NCBI GenBank assembly: GCA_947494715.1
Contig: CANLWG010000001.1
Location: 1-64,000 of the forward strand
Direction of reading: 5' to 3'
Length of the DNA stretch: 64,000 nt
From: an uncultured Flavobacteriaceae bacterium
GTDB taxonomy: Bacteria > Bacteroidota > Bacteroidia > Flavobacteriales > Flavobacteriaceae
In this document: piece after piece, positions 36,174 to 44,767 of the stretch
Layout of the letters: every line of letters begins with the position of its first letter
Position numbering within the stretch: the first letter of the stretch is position 1
Notes under the pieces: generated by a model
What the model saw: the letters and a program-made list of their open reading frames with translations, nothing else
Database searches by the model: none
What the model was told of the DNA's origin: nothing
Made by a program: the position numbers and the translations under genes

Positions 36174-36758
36174 ATGAAGACGATTCTAAAATTTACAACA
36201 GTTATTGCCCTATTGCTAGTGACAGCTACAGCCGTGGCAAAAGAACCGAAACTTAGAGTAATCAACAAGGTGGATGATAAGGCCCTTGTTTTTGAATGGG
36301 ACACCCAGGAAGAAGATACCTATATTCAAATTGTGGATGCAGATGGAAATATTATCTATTCTGAAGATGTATTGAATACCAAGGTGTATACCAAAAAATT
36401 CGATTTAAAGAACTTGGAAGAGGGAGATTATCTTTTGGAAGCCGAAAATGCCTTGAAGAAAATCACTTATACCATAAATGTTGATGATAAGGTGGGTGTT
36501 GCCAAGAAAAAGGAAAATGCTAAACCTGTATTTAGACAAGTAGATAACATGGTTTACCTGAATCTATTGAACCTTGAAGGCAAAAAAGTCGAAATTAAGG
36601 TGGTGGATAGTGACAACCGAATGGTTTTTAAGGAGACCCTAGAGAATGAGACACTTGTTGAAAAAGCGTTCAATTTCAAAAGTGCCTATTCGGGCAACTA
36701 CACCGTAATTGTAAGGGATAGTAGGTCCGTTCATTATGAAGATATTGTTGTTAACTAA
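36174..36758 (+). CDS. Secreted protein with two Ig-like repeats
   Basis: 194 residues with a signal peptide (IALLLVTATAVAK). Two homologous beta-rich halves: DTYIQIVDADGNIIYSEDVL ... YLLEAENALKKITYTINV at about 35-100, and VYLNLLNLEGKKVEIKVVDS ... YTVIVRDSRSVHYEDIVVN at about 122-194. The second half resembles type A T9SS C-terminal domains in layout (Y-x-V-x-V strands near the end), but it is the whole protein. Function unknown. Single gene ended by the terminator at 36786. Confidence 0.8.
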   Translation: MKTILKFTTVIALLLVTATAVAKEPKLRVINKVDDKALVFEWDTQEEDTYIQIVDADGNIIYSEDVLNTKVYTKKFDLKNLEEGDYLLEAENALKKITYTINVDDKVGVAKKKENAKPVFRQVDNMVYLNLLNLEGKKVEIKVVDSDNRMVFKETLENETLVEKAFNFKSAYSGNYTVIVRDSRSVHYEDIVVN

Positions 36759-36785
36759 ATTGGTTTAAGTTGAGTTGATTTTTGG

Positions 36786-36817
36786 CCCCGAAGGTTCCTA
36801 GACCTTTGGGGTCTTTT
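36786..36817 (+). terminator. Rho-independent terminator
   Basis: CCCCGAAGGT / ACCTTTGGGG, 10-bp stem with one G-T pair, 6-nt loop, followed by TCTTTTC. 28 bp after the stop of the secreted Ig-like protein. Confidence 0.75.
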
Positions 36818-36820
36818 CAT

Positions 36821-37186
36821 TTAAAAGGGTAAGTAGAGGTAGGCCCAGTACATTAGCGCGAACTGTAACGGAATACGCCATATCAACATCCAACGGGGAA
36901 GCCCCATAGAAGCCTTTTTATTAAAAAGCATATGAAAATGAACAGGTAAAAAAAACGTAAGCATTCCAATTATACCATAAACGGCCAAATCTTTGGTCAA
37001 GGTAAAACATAATGCGATTCCAAGAAAAATCTCTGCCAATCCGCTCAGCGTAACCAGAATTCTATGTCCCGGTAAATACGCAGGCAAAATTTGCCTATAC
37101 ATTTTAGGTCTTATAAAGTGCATAAGACCGGCTACCACATAAACAGTGGCCATAAGGTATAGATGCCAAGGATATGATACCCCCAC
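36821..37186 (-). CDS. DoxX-like small membrane protein
   Basis: 121 residues, four hydrophobic segments (YLMATVYVVAGLMHF; VTLSGLAEIFLGIALCFTL; YGIIGMLTFFLPVHFHMLF; IPLQFALMYWAYLYL). HFIRPKMYRQILPAYLP is typical of the DoxX/MauE-like group. GTG start overlaps the MOSC gene stop by one base. Role unknown; related proteins associate with thiol-redox or quinone-linked enzymes. Confidence 0.8.
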   Translation of the reverse strand: MGVSYPWHLYLMATVYVVAGLMHFIRPKMYRQILPAYLPGHRILVTLSGLAEIFLGIALCFTLTKDLAVYGIIGMLTFFLPVHFHMLFNKKASMGLPRWMLIWRIPLQFALMYWAYLYLPF

Positions 37187-37818
37187 TACAGATATTTTTT
37201 TAAGCGTTCCCTTTTACGTTCCGGCAAGGCGGTATTTGCAATTGCCAGCTGCAAAATATCGGGATTTTTTTTTCGCTCAAAAAGAAAGTTGAAAAATTGT
37301 TTTACTGTAAGAGAGTTTTCGGAAGCTTGTTCCAATTGCAATATATCCCCAGTTTGTACTTGCCCTTCTTCCAAGACCCGGACATAGGCACCTGAATAAC
37401 CATGGTCTATAAACTGCCTCAATATGTCCTGATTACCAAAACGGACCCCTAATTTATAGCAGGGTTCTCGAGATTGCGAGACTTGTACCAATGCTGAACC
37501 AATCCGGAAGATGTCCCCGATGCGGATTTGTGCTTCGTCCAGTCCTTCTACGGTAAGATTTTCACCGAACATGCCCCAATCCCATTTCAAATCCGGATAC
37601 AATCCTTTCCAATACGGATACTGATCCATAGAAAAAAGATAGCACGCTTTATGCACACCACCATGTACCTTTCGATTGGAAATAGTGTCCTGAGCAACGG
37701 ATTCTTTTTCCAAGAACAAGGGTTCGGAAACCGGATATTTGAAAATGCCCGTTTGCTCTTTCTTGTCGTTCCAGAGAATAGTAGTAGGCCGGCCAATATT
37801 GGTGGAAATGATACGCAT
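37186..37818 (-). CDS. MOSC domain protein, YiiM-like
   Basis: 210 residues. MOSC core: VHGGVHKACYLFSMDQYPYW, GMFGENLTVEGL, FRIGSALVQVSQSREPCYKL (the conserved Cys in REPC) and an extra C-terminal helical 3-alpha domain (VKQFFNFLFE, ALPERKRERLKKYL). MOSC proteins transfer sulfur or bind molybdenum cofactor; YiiM-like members reduce N-hydroxylated compounds. Forms a two-gene unit with the DoxX-like gene downstream. Confidence 0.9.
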   Translation of the reverse strand: MRIISTNIGRPTTILWNDKKEQTGIFKYPVSEPLFLEKESVAQDTISNRKVHGGVHKACYLFSMDQYPYWKGLYPDLKWDWGMFGENLTVEGLDEAQIRIGDIFRIGSALVQVSQSREPCYKLGVRFGNQDILRQFIDHGYSGAYVRVLEEGQVQTGDILQLEQASENSLTVKQFFNFLFERKKNPDILQLAIANTALPERKRERLKKYL

Positions 37819-37832
37819 TCCTTAAAAGTAAA

Positions 37833-37858
37833 AAACCACCGCGGTTCTGCGGTGGTTT
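37833..37858 (-). terminator. Rho-independent terminator of the DUF6249-like gene
   Basis: AAACCACCGC / GCGGTGGTTT perfect 10-bp stem with 6-nt loop, with A-run on the left (T-run on the minus strand). It separates the small membrane gene at 37889 from the MOSC gene. Confidence 0.8.
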
Positions 37859-37888
37859 TAATCATGTTTTAACAAAATAATCGATTTC

Positions 37889-38242
37889 CTAATCTTCCTT
37901 ATCCATTTTCTTGGTCAAAAAGAAGCCCACCAAAAGTCCCGTACCTGCCATAAGAAAGATAGACCCCGGCATGGCAACCTCCCAATCTACATAAAGATTC
38001 GTAGCCACAATACCTCCTATGACAATTCCGGCACCGATACCCATAAGTAAAAGCGCAATGTTTAAGATGAGGATTTTCCATACCGAGGAAGGTTTTTCCC
38101 TTTTTCCCCGGACAAAAATACTGGCGTCAGCCCCTTTCTCGATAAGGGCCAGACGTTCTTTATTGCGAGTGGAGTAATGGAGATAGGTAATCGCAAAGAC
38201 CACCAAAAAAAAGCTGATAGGTATTAAAATTCCCGCTGCCAT
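37889..38242 (-). CDS. Small membrane protein, DUF6249-like
   Basis: 117 residues: N-terminal membrane segment at about 3-23, a charged loop (RNKERLALIEKGADASIFVRG), then two membrane segments (ILILNIALLLMGIGAGIVIGG and GSIFLMAGTGLLVGFFL). The ERLALIEKG motif is typical of DUF6249. It is divergently transcribed from the sigma-factor gene under a mirror-image promoter, so it is likely a member of that sigma regulon. Confidence 0.75.
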   Translation of the reverse strand: MAAGILIPISFFLVVFAITYLHYSTRNKERLALIEKGADASIFVRGKREKPSSVWKILILNIALLLMGIGAGIVIGGIVATNLYVDWEVAMPGSIFLMAGTGLLVGFFLTKKMDKED

Positions 38243-38305
38243 ATGCTTTGTTTTTTAACCTGCCCGATGTTAGGCGGGTTGATTCATAAATTAAACTTGT
38301 TCACC

Positions 38306-38397
38306 CCATAGGACGACCGTAACTTTTTTAAGGTTACACAAAATATCATTTTTTTCCAAAAAAGTGTAACCTACTTCGTAACTTCAATGTCCTATGG
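38306..38397. promoter_or_regulatory. Symmetric divergent ECF-sigma-type promoters
   Basis: Two copies of GTGTAACCT-N16-GTCCTATGG face away from each other around one dyad axis (about 38351.5): plus-strand copy 38364-38397, minus-strand copy 38339-38306. GTAACC and GTCC(TA) at 16-nt spacing fit the -35/-10 layout of ECF sigma promoters. The plus copy ends 6 bp before the sigma ATG (near-leaderless); the minus copy ends 63 bp before the small membrane gene. Confidence 0.6.
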
Positions 38398-38403
38398 AAT
38401 GTA

Positions 38404-38967
38404 ATGAGCCTTCAACAAGACCAATATTATATTGATAAAGTTATCAATGGGGATACCAATGCCTTTTCGGTTTTGGTGGATAGGTATAAGTATATGGTCT
38501 ATACGTTGGCGGTACGCATGGTGAGGAACAACGAAGAAGCGGAAGAGGTAGCACAGGATACCTTCCTAAAAGTATATAAGGCATTACCGGGATTCAAAGG
38601 AGATTCCAAGTTTTCAACTTGGGTTTATAAGATAGCTTATAACAGAAGCCTGGATTATGTAAAGAGATTGGGAAGAATTCCCGAAACGACACTAATAGAA
38701 GAATATGCGGAACACAATAGGACAAATCTGGTAGCTGCCATAGATCAATTTGAAATTGACGAACGGAAAGAAACCATCAAAAGAGCCATGCAGGAACTAC
38801 CGGCCGATTATGCAACAATACTTACACTGCACTATTTTGAAGAGCTTTCCTTAAAGGAAATATCCAAAATAATGGACGCAAGTCCTGATACATTGAAAGT
38901 AAAGTTGTTCAGGGCAAGAAAACGATTGGGCGGAATTTTAAAGGATAGATTGCAAGAGAAAATTTAA
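38404..38967 (+). CDS. ECF-type RNA polymerase sigma factor
   Basis: 187 residues. Region 2 at about 20-90 (DRYKYMVYTLAVRMV, EEVAQDTFLKVYKALPGF, KFSTWVYKIAYNRSLDY) and region 4 at about 125-180 (LPADYATILTLHYFEELSLKE, SPDTLKVKLFRARKRLG); no regions 1 or 3. It is followed after 7 bp by a membrane protein gene that is probably its anti-sigma factor. The promoter arrangement suggests autoregulation. Confidence 0.93.
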   Translation: MSLQQDQYYIDKVINGDTNAFSVLVDRYKYMVYTLAVRMVRNNEEAEEVAQDTFLKVYKALPGFKGDSKFSTWVYKIAYNRSLDYVKRLGRIPETTLIEEYAEHNRTNLVAAIDQFEIDERKETIKRAMQELPADYATILTLHYFEELSLKEISKIMDASPDTLKVKLFRARKRLGGILKDRLQEKI

Positions 38968-38974
38968 AGGAACC

Positions 38975-39394
38975 ATGGAAAAGGACGAAAACAAAGCATT
39001 GGAAGCTTTTTATAAAGAAATGATCCAGGAAGCTGGATTAGAAGAACCGTCAACCGGTTTTACGGCTTCCGTTATCTCCAAGATTCAAAAAGATGACCAA
39101 AAGGCGGAAATATTTTCGTATCGCCCCTTAATTCCGCGTTATGTATGGTGGGTTTCCGTAGTTTTGTTGGGCATTTTCTTTGGCTATACCTTTCTGGAAC
39201 CCGAAAATTTGGAATTTGTAAGCTTACCAAAATGGAATTTAGATTTTTTCAATATGGACAGATTTATTGATGTATTGAATAATTTTAAGCTCCCGGACAC
39301 TTTGGTCTATGGATCCTTAAGTTTGGCCATTTTTATCTCCTTGCAGGCCTATTTGTTAAAAACACATTGGAATAAACGATTTGTCATTGAATAA
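38975..39394 (+). CDS. Probable anti-sigma factor, membrane protein
   Basis: 139 residues. The N-terminal 45 residues are cytoplasmic and acidic (LEAFYKEMIQEAGLEEPSTGF). Two membrane segments follow at about 52-70 (VWWVSVVLLGIFFGYTFL) and 108-128 (LVYGSLSLAIFISLQAYLL). No zinc-finger anti-sigma motif is present. The assignment rests on position (7 bp after an ECF sigma gene) and topology. Confidence 0.7.
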   Translation: MEKDENKALEAFYKEMIQEAGLEEPSTGFTASVISKIQKDDQKAEIFSYRPLIPRYVWWVSVVLLGIFFGYTFLEPENLEFVSLPKWNLDFFNMDRFIDVLNNFKLPDTLVYGSLSLAIFISLQAYLLKTHWNKRFVIE

Positions 39395-39515
39395 TTTGTC
39401 CTATCCTTTTTGAAATACTAAAGTGGTCGGTCCATTCAGAATTTATGGAATCCGTTAATTGGTAAATTCGATTCAGAACCGTACCTTGTTTGTTCGAAAA
39501 AACCAACATCTCAAA

Positions 39516-40379
39516 ATGAAAAGAAGACAGTTTTTGACAAAAAGTGGTATGGGAATGGCGTCCTTTGCCGTGATGTCCCAAATTCCACATGCTTCCTATG
39601 CCTTGGAAAGCGTTAAGATAGTTAAACAACCCATTGGATTTCAATCCTATGTACTTCGAGAAGCCATAGGAAAGGATATTACCAAGACCTTAAAAGAAAT
39701 GGTGGGATTTGGGTATGAATATGTTGAAATGTGTTCCCCATCAGGTTATAAGGGACCTTTTGAACCTCTTGCTAAATATTCGGGAACGGAATTAAAAAAA
39801 ATCATTTCGGATACAGGTATTCAATGTAACAGCAGTCATTTTACGTTTAGGGAAATGCGGACCAATCTGGAGGAACGCATAGATTTTGCCAACCAATTGG
39901 GGTTAAAGCATTTTGTCTGTTCCGGAGGGTTGGATGCACCCACATTGGATGAGGTAAAACAGAAATGTGATGAACTGAACGAGATGGGAAGGAAGATAAA
40001 AGCTGGCGGTTTAGTGGCCGGGTACCACAATCATAATGTGGAGTTTGAACATAAATTTAATGGAAGACCTGAGTACGATATACTATTGGAGGAATTGGAT
40101 CCTGACCTCGTGAAAATGCAATTTCAGACCGCTGTTATCACTCTAGGGTATAAAGCGGCTACCTATTTTGAAAAATATCCGGGAAGATTTATATCCGCGC
40201 ATCTTCAGGACTATTCACCTAACGATACCACTAAGGAGATTGTCCTGGGACAAGGTATTACGGATTGGAAGGAATTTTTTAAGGCTTCAAAACAAGGAGG
40301 GCTTGAAGTAGTATACGTGGAAATGGAATCCAATCCCGGTACACTTGAGGGAAGTGTTGCCTATTTGAAAAATCTGTAA
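39516..40379 (+). CDS. Tat-exported sugar phosphate isomerase/epimerase-like protein
   Basis: 287 residues from this ATG, which gives a twin-arginine signal (KRRQFLTKSGMGMASFAVM). The rest is a xylose-isomerase-like TIM barrel (AP endonuclease 2 family): GFGYEYVEMCSPSGYKG, SSHFTFREM, AGYHNHNVEFEH, FISAHLQDYSPN, VEMESNPG. The usual metal-binding Asp of the LELD-type strand seems replaced (KMQFQTAVITLG), so activity may differ. Likely periplasmic carbohydrate processing; substrate unknown. Confidence 0.85.
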   Translation: MKRRQFLTKSGMGMASFAVMSQIPHASYALESVKIVKQPIGFQSYVLREAIGKDITKTLKEMVGFGYEYVEMCSPSGYKGPFEPLAKYSGTELKKIISDTGIQCNSSHFTFREMRTNLEERIDFANQLGLKHFVCSGGLDAPTLDEVKQKCDELNEMGRKIKAGGLVAGYHNHNVEFEHKFNGRPEYDILLEELDPDLVKMQFQTAVITLGYKAATYFEKYPGRFISAHLQDYSPNDTTKEIVLGQGITDWKEFFKASKQGGLEVVYVEMESNPGTLEGSVAYLKNL

Positions 40380-40521
40380 AGTATAACCATTGGTTTTTCA
40401 ATAATATTCAATCCACCAAAGAAGTGGATTATAAGTTGAATACATATCCCCGTTTCATAGGATATTTGGGACGAACACCTCTTCAGTCACTTAAGCGAGG
40501 CCAGATTTTTCTATAGCTGCA

Positions 40522-41736
40522 TTATTCCACGGAAAACTGAAATGAAGTCTCCGAAGTATACTTTTCTCCGGGATTCAGCACAACGGAAGGAAAGTCTGGT
40601 TTATTGGGAGAATCGGGATAATGCTGTGTCTCTAGACAAAAACCGGTTCTTTGGGCATAGAAACCACCTCCCTTTTTAGGTAGTGTACCATCCAAGAAAT
40701 TACTGGTGTAAAATTGAACTCCGGGTTCCGTAGAAAAGACTTCCAAAACTCTTCCGCTTTCAGGATGGTAGACTCTTGCTATTGATCTTAAACCGGAATT
40801 TTGCCCGTTCAATACCCAGCAGTGATCATATCCGATGCCTATTTTCAACTGCTCATGGTCTTTTTCAATGTCCGTGCCAATCGCCTTAGGTGTGGTAAAA
40901 TCGAAAGGGGTCCCCTCCACGGGAGCCAATTCTCCTAGCGGAATCAATTCGCTATCTACGGGAAGGTAGTGGTCTGCATTGAGCATCATCTCATGGTCCA
41001 ATATAGTTTTTGAAAAATCCCCTGAAAGGTTAAAATACGAATGTTGTGTAAGGTTTACTATGGTAGTTTTATCCGTGGTTGCCTCATAAAGTACTTTCAA
41101 GGTATCATCACTCGTCAATGTATAGGTCACCAATACATCAAGATTTCCAGGGTAGCCCTCTTCCATATCTTTACTGGTATAGGATAACTTTAATGCAATA
41201 AAATCCTTGTCCTTTTCTTCTGATGCTTTCCATACCACTTTGTCGAATCCTTTTTTTCCTCCATGCAGATGGTTTTCGCCATTGTTTTTAGCCAAGGCAT
41301 ATTCAACTCCCTCAAGGGTAAATTTGGCGTCCGCAATTCGATTTCCATACCTACCCACGAGGGCTCCAAAGAATGGATTCTTTTCCAAATAAAGGGCCAA
41401 TGAATCATAGCCTAGGACAATGTTCTCCAAATCCCCTTGCTTGTTCGGGACTTTTAAGGAAGTAATTATACCGCCATAGGTAATAATGTCCACGGTCACC
41501 CCATTACTGTTCGTTAATGTATAAAGATCCACGCTTTCGCCTTCCGGTGTTGTGCCGTATTCACTTTTTTGTATTGTTGGCATTTCTTTCAAGTCTTCGG
41601 AGATTTCTACTTCGGATAATCCTTTCTTCTTTTCCGTTTTGCATTGAAAATTTAGAAGGGCCAAACTCAATACTAAGAAGGTACAAAGGTATTTATTACA
41701 GGAAAACATGTATTTTAAATTGATTGGGTTGAACAT
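40522..41736 (-). CDS. galM: Aldose 1-epimerase (mutarotase), exported
   Basis: 404 residues; an internal ATG at 41709 gives a better N-terminus with a lipoprotein-like signal ending LALLNFQC. GalM hallmarks: RYGNRIADAKFTL, ENHLHGGKKGFDKVVW (His), TQHSYFNLSG (catalytic His) and GYDHCWVL; the general-base Glu lies in GFCLETQHYPDSPN. It interconverts alpha and beta anomers of hexoses, here apparently outside the cytoplasm. It stands alone. Confidence 0.9.
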   Translation of the reverse strand: MFNPINLKYMFSCNKYLCTFLVLSLALLNFQCKTEKKKGLSEVEISEDLKEMPTIQKSEYGTTPEGESVDLYTLTNSNGVTVDIITYGGIITSLKVPNKQGDLENIVLGYDSLALYLEKNPFFGALVGRYGNRIADAKFTLEGVEYALAKNNGENHLHGGKKGFDKVVWKASEEKDKDFIALKLSYTSKDMEEGYPGNLDVLVTYTLTSDDTLKVLYEATTDKTTIVNLTQHSYFNLSGDFSKTILDHEMMLNADHYLPVDSELIPLGELAPVEGTPFDFTTPKAIGTDIEKDHEQLKIGIGYDHCWVLNGQNSGLRSIARVYHPESGRVLEVFSTEPGVQFYTSNFLDGTLPKKGGGFYAQRTGFCLETQHYPDSPNKPDFPSVVLNPGEKYTSETSFQFSVE

Positions 41737-41772
41737 AATTGAATGAAAGATAGGGTTTATTGGGCAATAAAA

Positions 41773-41809
41773 AACCGCCCGTTTTAATAATCAAGAAAAC
41801 CGGGCGGTT
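41773..41809 (-). terminator. Terminator of htpG
   Basis: AACCGCCCGTTTT and AAAACCGGGCGGTT arms (41773-41785, about 41796-41809) with a long GC-rich stem and T-run on the minus strand. It follows the htpG stop by about 30 bp. Confidence 0.85.
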
Positions 41810-41841
41810 CGTACTATTTCTACCATCCTAATTTCATAGGG

Positions 41842-43728
41842 CTATTTCACCATTTCATAGCTGCGCTTTATGAAATTAGTCAATTCCTCACCCTTAAGAA
41901 GTCCCTTGGAGAGTCTGGCCAAATCTATGGATTGGTTGATTAACCGCTCCCTTTTCTTGGCCGTTTTGGTGTTAAGGATTTCACCGACAAGTTCGTGATT
42001 GGTGTTTACGATAAGGTTGTACATTTCCGGCATATTGCCCATACCGAACATACCGCCTCCTCCGGTCTGCTGCATTTCCTTCATTCGCCGCATAAACTCG
42101 GGCTCTGTGATGATAAATGGTGATGCACCACTATCCATGGCTTCTAGTTGAACGGTGTATTTTTTGTCTTCTAGGACCTCTTCTAAATTTGTCTTGAGTT
42201 TTTCCTTCTCTTCGTCGGACAACTTGGAAATTTGTGTATCCTCCTTTTTAATAAGATTATCCAAATGATCGGCATCTACACGTGCAAAGGAAAGCTTCTC
42301 TTTGGAGGTCTCCAGCTTCTGCATTAGGTGGGAAATGATAGGCGAATCCAATAGTAGTACTTCGTAACCTTTTGCCTTGGCTGCTTCAATATAACTATGT
42401 TGTTCTTCCCGGTTTGATGCATATAGCAATATCAGTTTTTCATCCTTGTCCGTTTGGTTGGCCTTAACTTTTTCTTGGAGTTCCTCAAAGGTGTAATAGT
42501 TGCCATCCACGGTAGGATAAAGTGCAAATTTCTCGGCTTTTTCAAAGAATTTATCTTCGGACAACATCCCGTATTCGATAACGATTTTAATATCGTTCCA
42601 TTTCTTTTCGAATTCCTCACGGTCATTTTTAAAGAGCGAGTTCAGTTTGTCCGCTACTTTTCGGGAGATATAGGAGGATATTTTCTTTACTGAGCCATCT
42701 GCTTGTAGGTAAGACCGGGATACGTTCAATGGAATATCCGGAGAGTCTATGACACCTCTAAGCATAGTCAGGAATTCAGGAACGATTCCCTCCACATTAT
42801 CTGTGACAAACACTTGGTTTTGGTAAAGTTGAATACGATCTTTCTGAATATTCAAATCGTTTGTCAACTTCGGGAAATACAATATTCCCGTAAGGTTAAA
42901 GGGATAATCCACGTTTAAGTGAATATGGAACAAAGGCTCTTCGAATTGCATGGGGTATAATTCCCTATAAAACTCCTTATAATCCTTGTCCTCCAAATCA
43001 GTAGGCTGTTTGGTCCAAGCAGGATCGGGATTGTTTACAAAGTTATCCACCTCCTGTGTGGGAGCGGGATCGTCCTCTTTGGCATCCTCTGGCTTTGGCA
43101 AGGTTTCGGTACGTGTACCGAACTTTATGGGTATGGGCATGAACTTGTTGTACTTGCGCAACAATTCACTTATTCTGTTATCCTCTAGAAATTCAGTGGA
43201 ATCTTCGGCAATATGAAGGATGATTTCAGTACCTCTTTCTTCCCTTTTTCCTTTCTTCAAACTAAACTCCGGGGAACCATCGCAGGCCCAGTCTACCGCC
43301 GGTTCGTCTTTGTAACTTTTGGTGATGATCTCAACTTTGTCGGCCACCATAAAGGAAGAATAGAACCCTAGCCCAAAGTGCCCTATGATACCAGCGTCTT
43401 TTTCGGCATCCTTGTATTTGTCCAAGAACTCCTCCGCGCCGGAAAAGGCAACCTCATTGATATATTTTTTGACCTCTTCCTCGGTCATTCCAATACCTTG
43501 ATCAATGATGTGCAGTTTTTTTCCCTCCTTATCTACTTTTACCTCTATAATGGGGTTTCCGTATTCCACTTTGGCCTCACCGATAGAGGCCAGATGCTTG
43601 AGCTTTAAGGTTGCATCCGTAGCATTGGATATGAGCTCCCTGAGGAATATCTCGTGATCGCTATATAAAAACTTTTTTATGAGCGGAAAAATGTTCTCTA
43701 CTGAAACATTGATCTTGCCTGTTGCCAT
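41842..43728 (-). CDS. htpG: Molecular chaperone HtpG (Hsp90)
   Basis: 628 residues, normal length. N-terminal GHKL ATPase: FLRELISNATDATLK, IIDQGIGMTEEE, GHFGLGFYSSFMV. Middle domain: GVIDSPDIPLNVSRSYLQ. C-terminal dimerisation domain reaches the end. An acidic insertion at about 215-240 (PEDAKEDDPAPTQEVDN) is a feature of the Bacteroidota version. ATP-dependent cytoplasmic chaperone. Confidence 0.97.
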   Translation of the reverse strand: MATGKINVSVENIFPLIKKFLYSDHEIFLRELISNATDATLKLKHLASIGEAKVEYGNPIIEVKVDKEGKKLHIIDQGIGMTEEEVKKYINEVAFSGAEEFLDKYKDAEKDAGIIGHFGLGFYSSFMVADKVEIITKSYKDEPAVDWACDGSPEFSLKKGKREERGTEIILHIAEDSTEFLEDNRISELLRKYNKFMPIPIKFGTRTETLPKPEDAKEDDPAPTQEVDNFVNNPDPAWTKQPTDLEDKDYKEFYRELYPMQFEEPLFHIHLNVDYPFNLTGILYFPKLTNDLNIQKDRIQLYQNQVFVTDNVEGIVPEFLTMLRGVIDSPDIPLNVSRSYLQADGSVKKISSYISRKVADKLNSLFKNDREEFEKKWNDIKIVIEYGMLSEDKFFEKAEKFALYPTVDGNYYTFEELQEKVKANQTDKDEKLILLYASNREEQHSYIEAAKAKGYEVLLLDSPIISHLMQKLETSKEKLSFARVDADHLDNLIKKEDTQISKLSDEEKEKLKTNLEEVLEDKKYTVQLEAMDSGASPFIITEPEFMRRMKEMQQTGGGGMFGMGNMPEMYNLIVNTNHELVGEILNTKTAKKRERLINQSIDLARLSKGLLKGEELTNFIKRSYEMVK

Positions 43729-44083
43729 TGTTCTATTTTTTTAAGGTTAATGGTTATCAGGTAGTCAAAAAAAGTACCATACTACAATACAGTGACAAAC
43801 TGACATATGGCAACGTTCAAGATTTTAACACAAACTTTAACACACATTTTGTTTAATTTATTTTATATATAATTAAACATTATTTATCTTTACCGGTGAT
43901 TAGGAAGAAAGATTGCTATGAGAATTTTAATTCTATAATCACGTTTGATTATTTATTGGTTAGGTTGTTTGAAAACGTGCACTCTTTTGAGGGCACGTTT
44001 TTTTTCAGGGTAGAGATTTCGTATTCCATTAACACAAATTCAAATCCTGTAGCAGTACCTTTATACATTATAAATACAAAACA
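43729..44083. other. 355-bp divergent intergenic region, possible small RNA
   Basis: Contains the upstream region of htpG (minus) and of the TetR gene (plus). On the plus strand a TATCTTTA element (43885-43892) is followed about 80 nt later by a strong terminator at 43972-44005, well before the TetR start at 44084. A short transcript of about 110 nt could be made between them. A second TACCTTTA at 44056-44063 may serve the TetR gene. Confidence 0.4.
43972..44005 (+). terminator. Strong intrinsic terminator upstream of the TetR gene
   Basis: AAAACGTGC / GCACGTTTT 9-bp stem, 12-nt loop, with a run of eight T. It does not follow any recognised gene, so it ends either a leader (attenuator) or a small RNA. 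Confidence 0.7.
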
Positions 44084-44743
44084 ATGGCAACGAAGACAAA
44101 AACCAAGAAAACATCTAAAGATGAAATTATGGCATTGTATATGGACTATGTATTGGAACACGAATCAGTTCCAAAATCCATATATAAGTTTTGTAAGACC
44201 AACGGTATCGAAGAAGGGGAATTCTACCAATATTTCGGTTCTTTAGAAGGATTGCAAAGGGACATATGGGAACGGTTTTATACCAATACCGAAAACTTAA
44301 TTCAAGAAAATAAAGAATATGGGCAGTTTTCCAATAGGGATAAAATGCTCACATTTTTCTACTCCTTTTTTGAAATACTTACCTTGAATAGGAGCTATGT
44401 CCTATTTTGTCTAAAGGAGGATAAAAGTCCATTAAAGAACTTGGTGCAGTTAAAAGGGCTCAGAAGGCATATTAAGGAATTCGCCAAGGATCTCATTGAG
44501 GATGGTAACTCCGAAAAGCCCCTTAAGGTAACAAAACATAATCCTCAACTATTTTCTGAGGGAGCATGGCTTCAATTCCTGTTTGTATTAAGATTTTGGA
44601 TGAACGATGATTCTGCGGGATTTGAAAAAACGGATATGGCTATTGAAAAATCCATTAATACCATTTTTGATGTATTTGATAATACACCGTTGGAAAACCT
44701 AGTGGATTTTGGAAAATTCCTCTACAAAGAAACTTTTGCGTAA
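44084..44743 (+). CDS. TetR/AcrR-type transcriptional regulator
   Basis: 219 residues. The N-terminal 60 residues form a TetR-type helix-turn-helix in degenerate form (KSIYKFCKTNGIEEGEFYQYF, with the typical FYQYFGSLEGL). The C-terminal ligand/dimer domain is helical (MLTFFYSFFEILTLNRSYVLF). A companion kinase gene begins 24 bp downstream; the pair is recurrent in Flavobacteriaceae to my knowledge. Ligand unknown. Confidence 0.85.
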   Translation: MATKTKTKKTSKDEIMALYMDYVLEHESVPKSIYKFCKTNGIEEGEFYQYFGSLEGLQRDIWERFYTNTENLIQENKEYGQFSNRDKMLTFFYSFFEILTLNRSYVLFCLKEDKSPLKNLVQLKGLRRHIKEFAKDLIEDGNSEKPLKVTKHNPQLFSEGAWLQFLFVLRFWMNDDSAGFEKTDMAIEKSINTIFDVFDNTPLENLVDFGKFLYKETFA

Positions 44744-44767
44744 CCTATTCAAATAGACCGGCTACTA

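Noticed and set aside
40410-40430. AATCCAC/GTGGATT hairpin as terminator between convergent genes
   Set aside because: Seven pairs but no T-run on either strand; too weak to call.
44036-44060. tRNA T-arm-like ttcaaatcc
   Set aside because: No matching acceptor, D or anticodon arms in the surrounding sequence.
43896-44246. ORF overlapping the TetR gene start in another frame
   Set aside because: Runs through a strong terminator and overlaps a well-supported gene; translation resembles no family.
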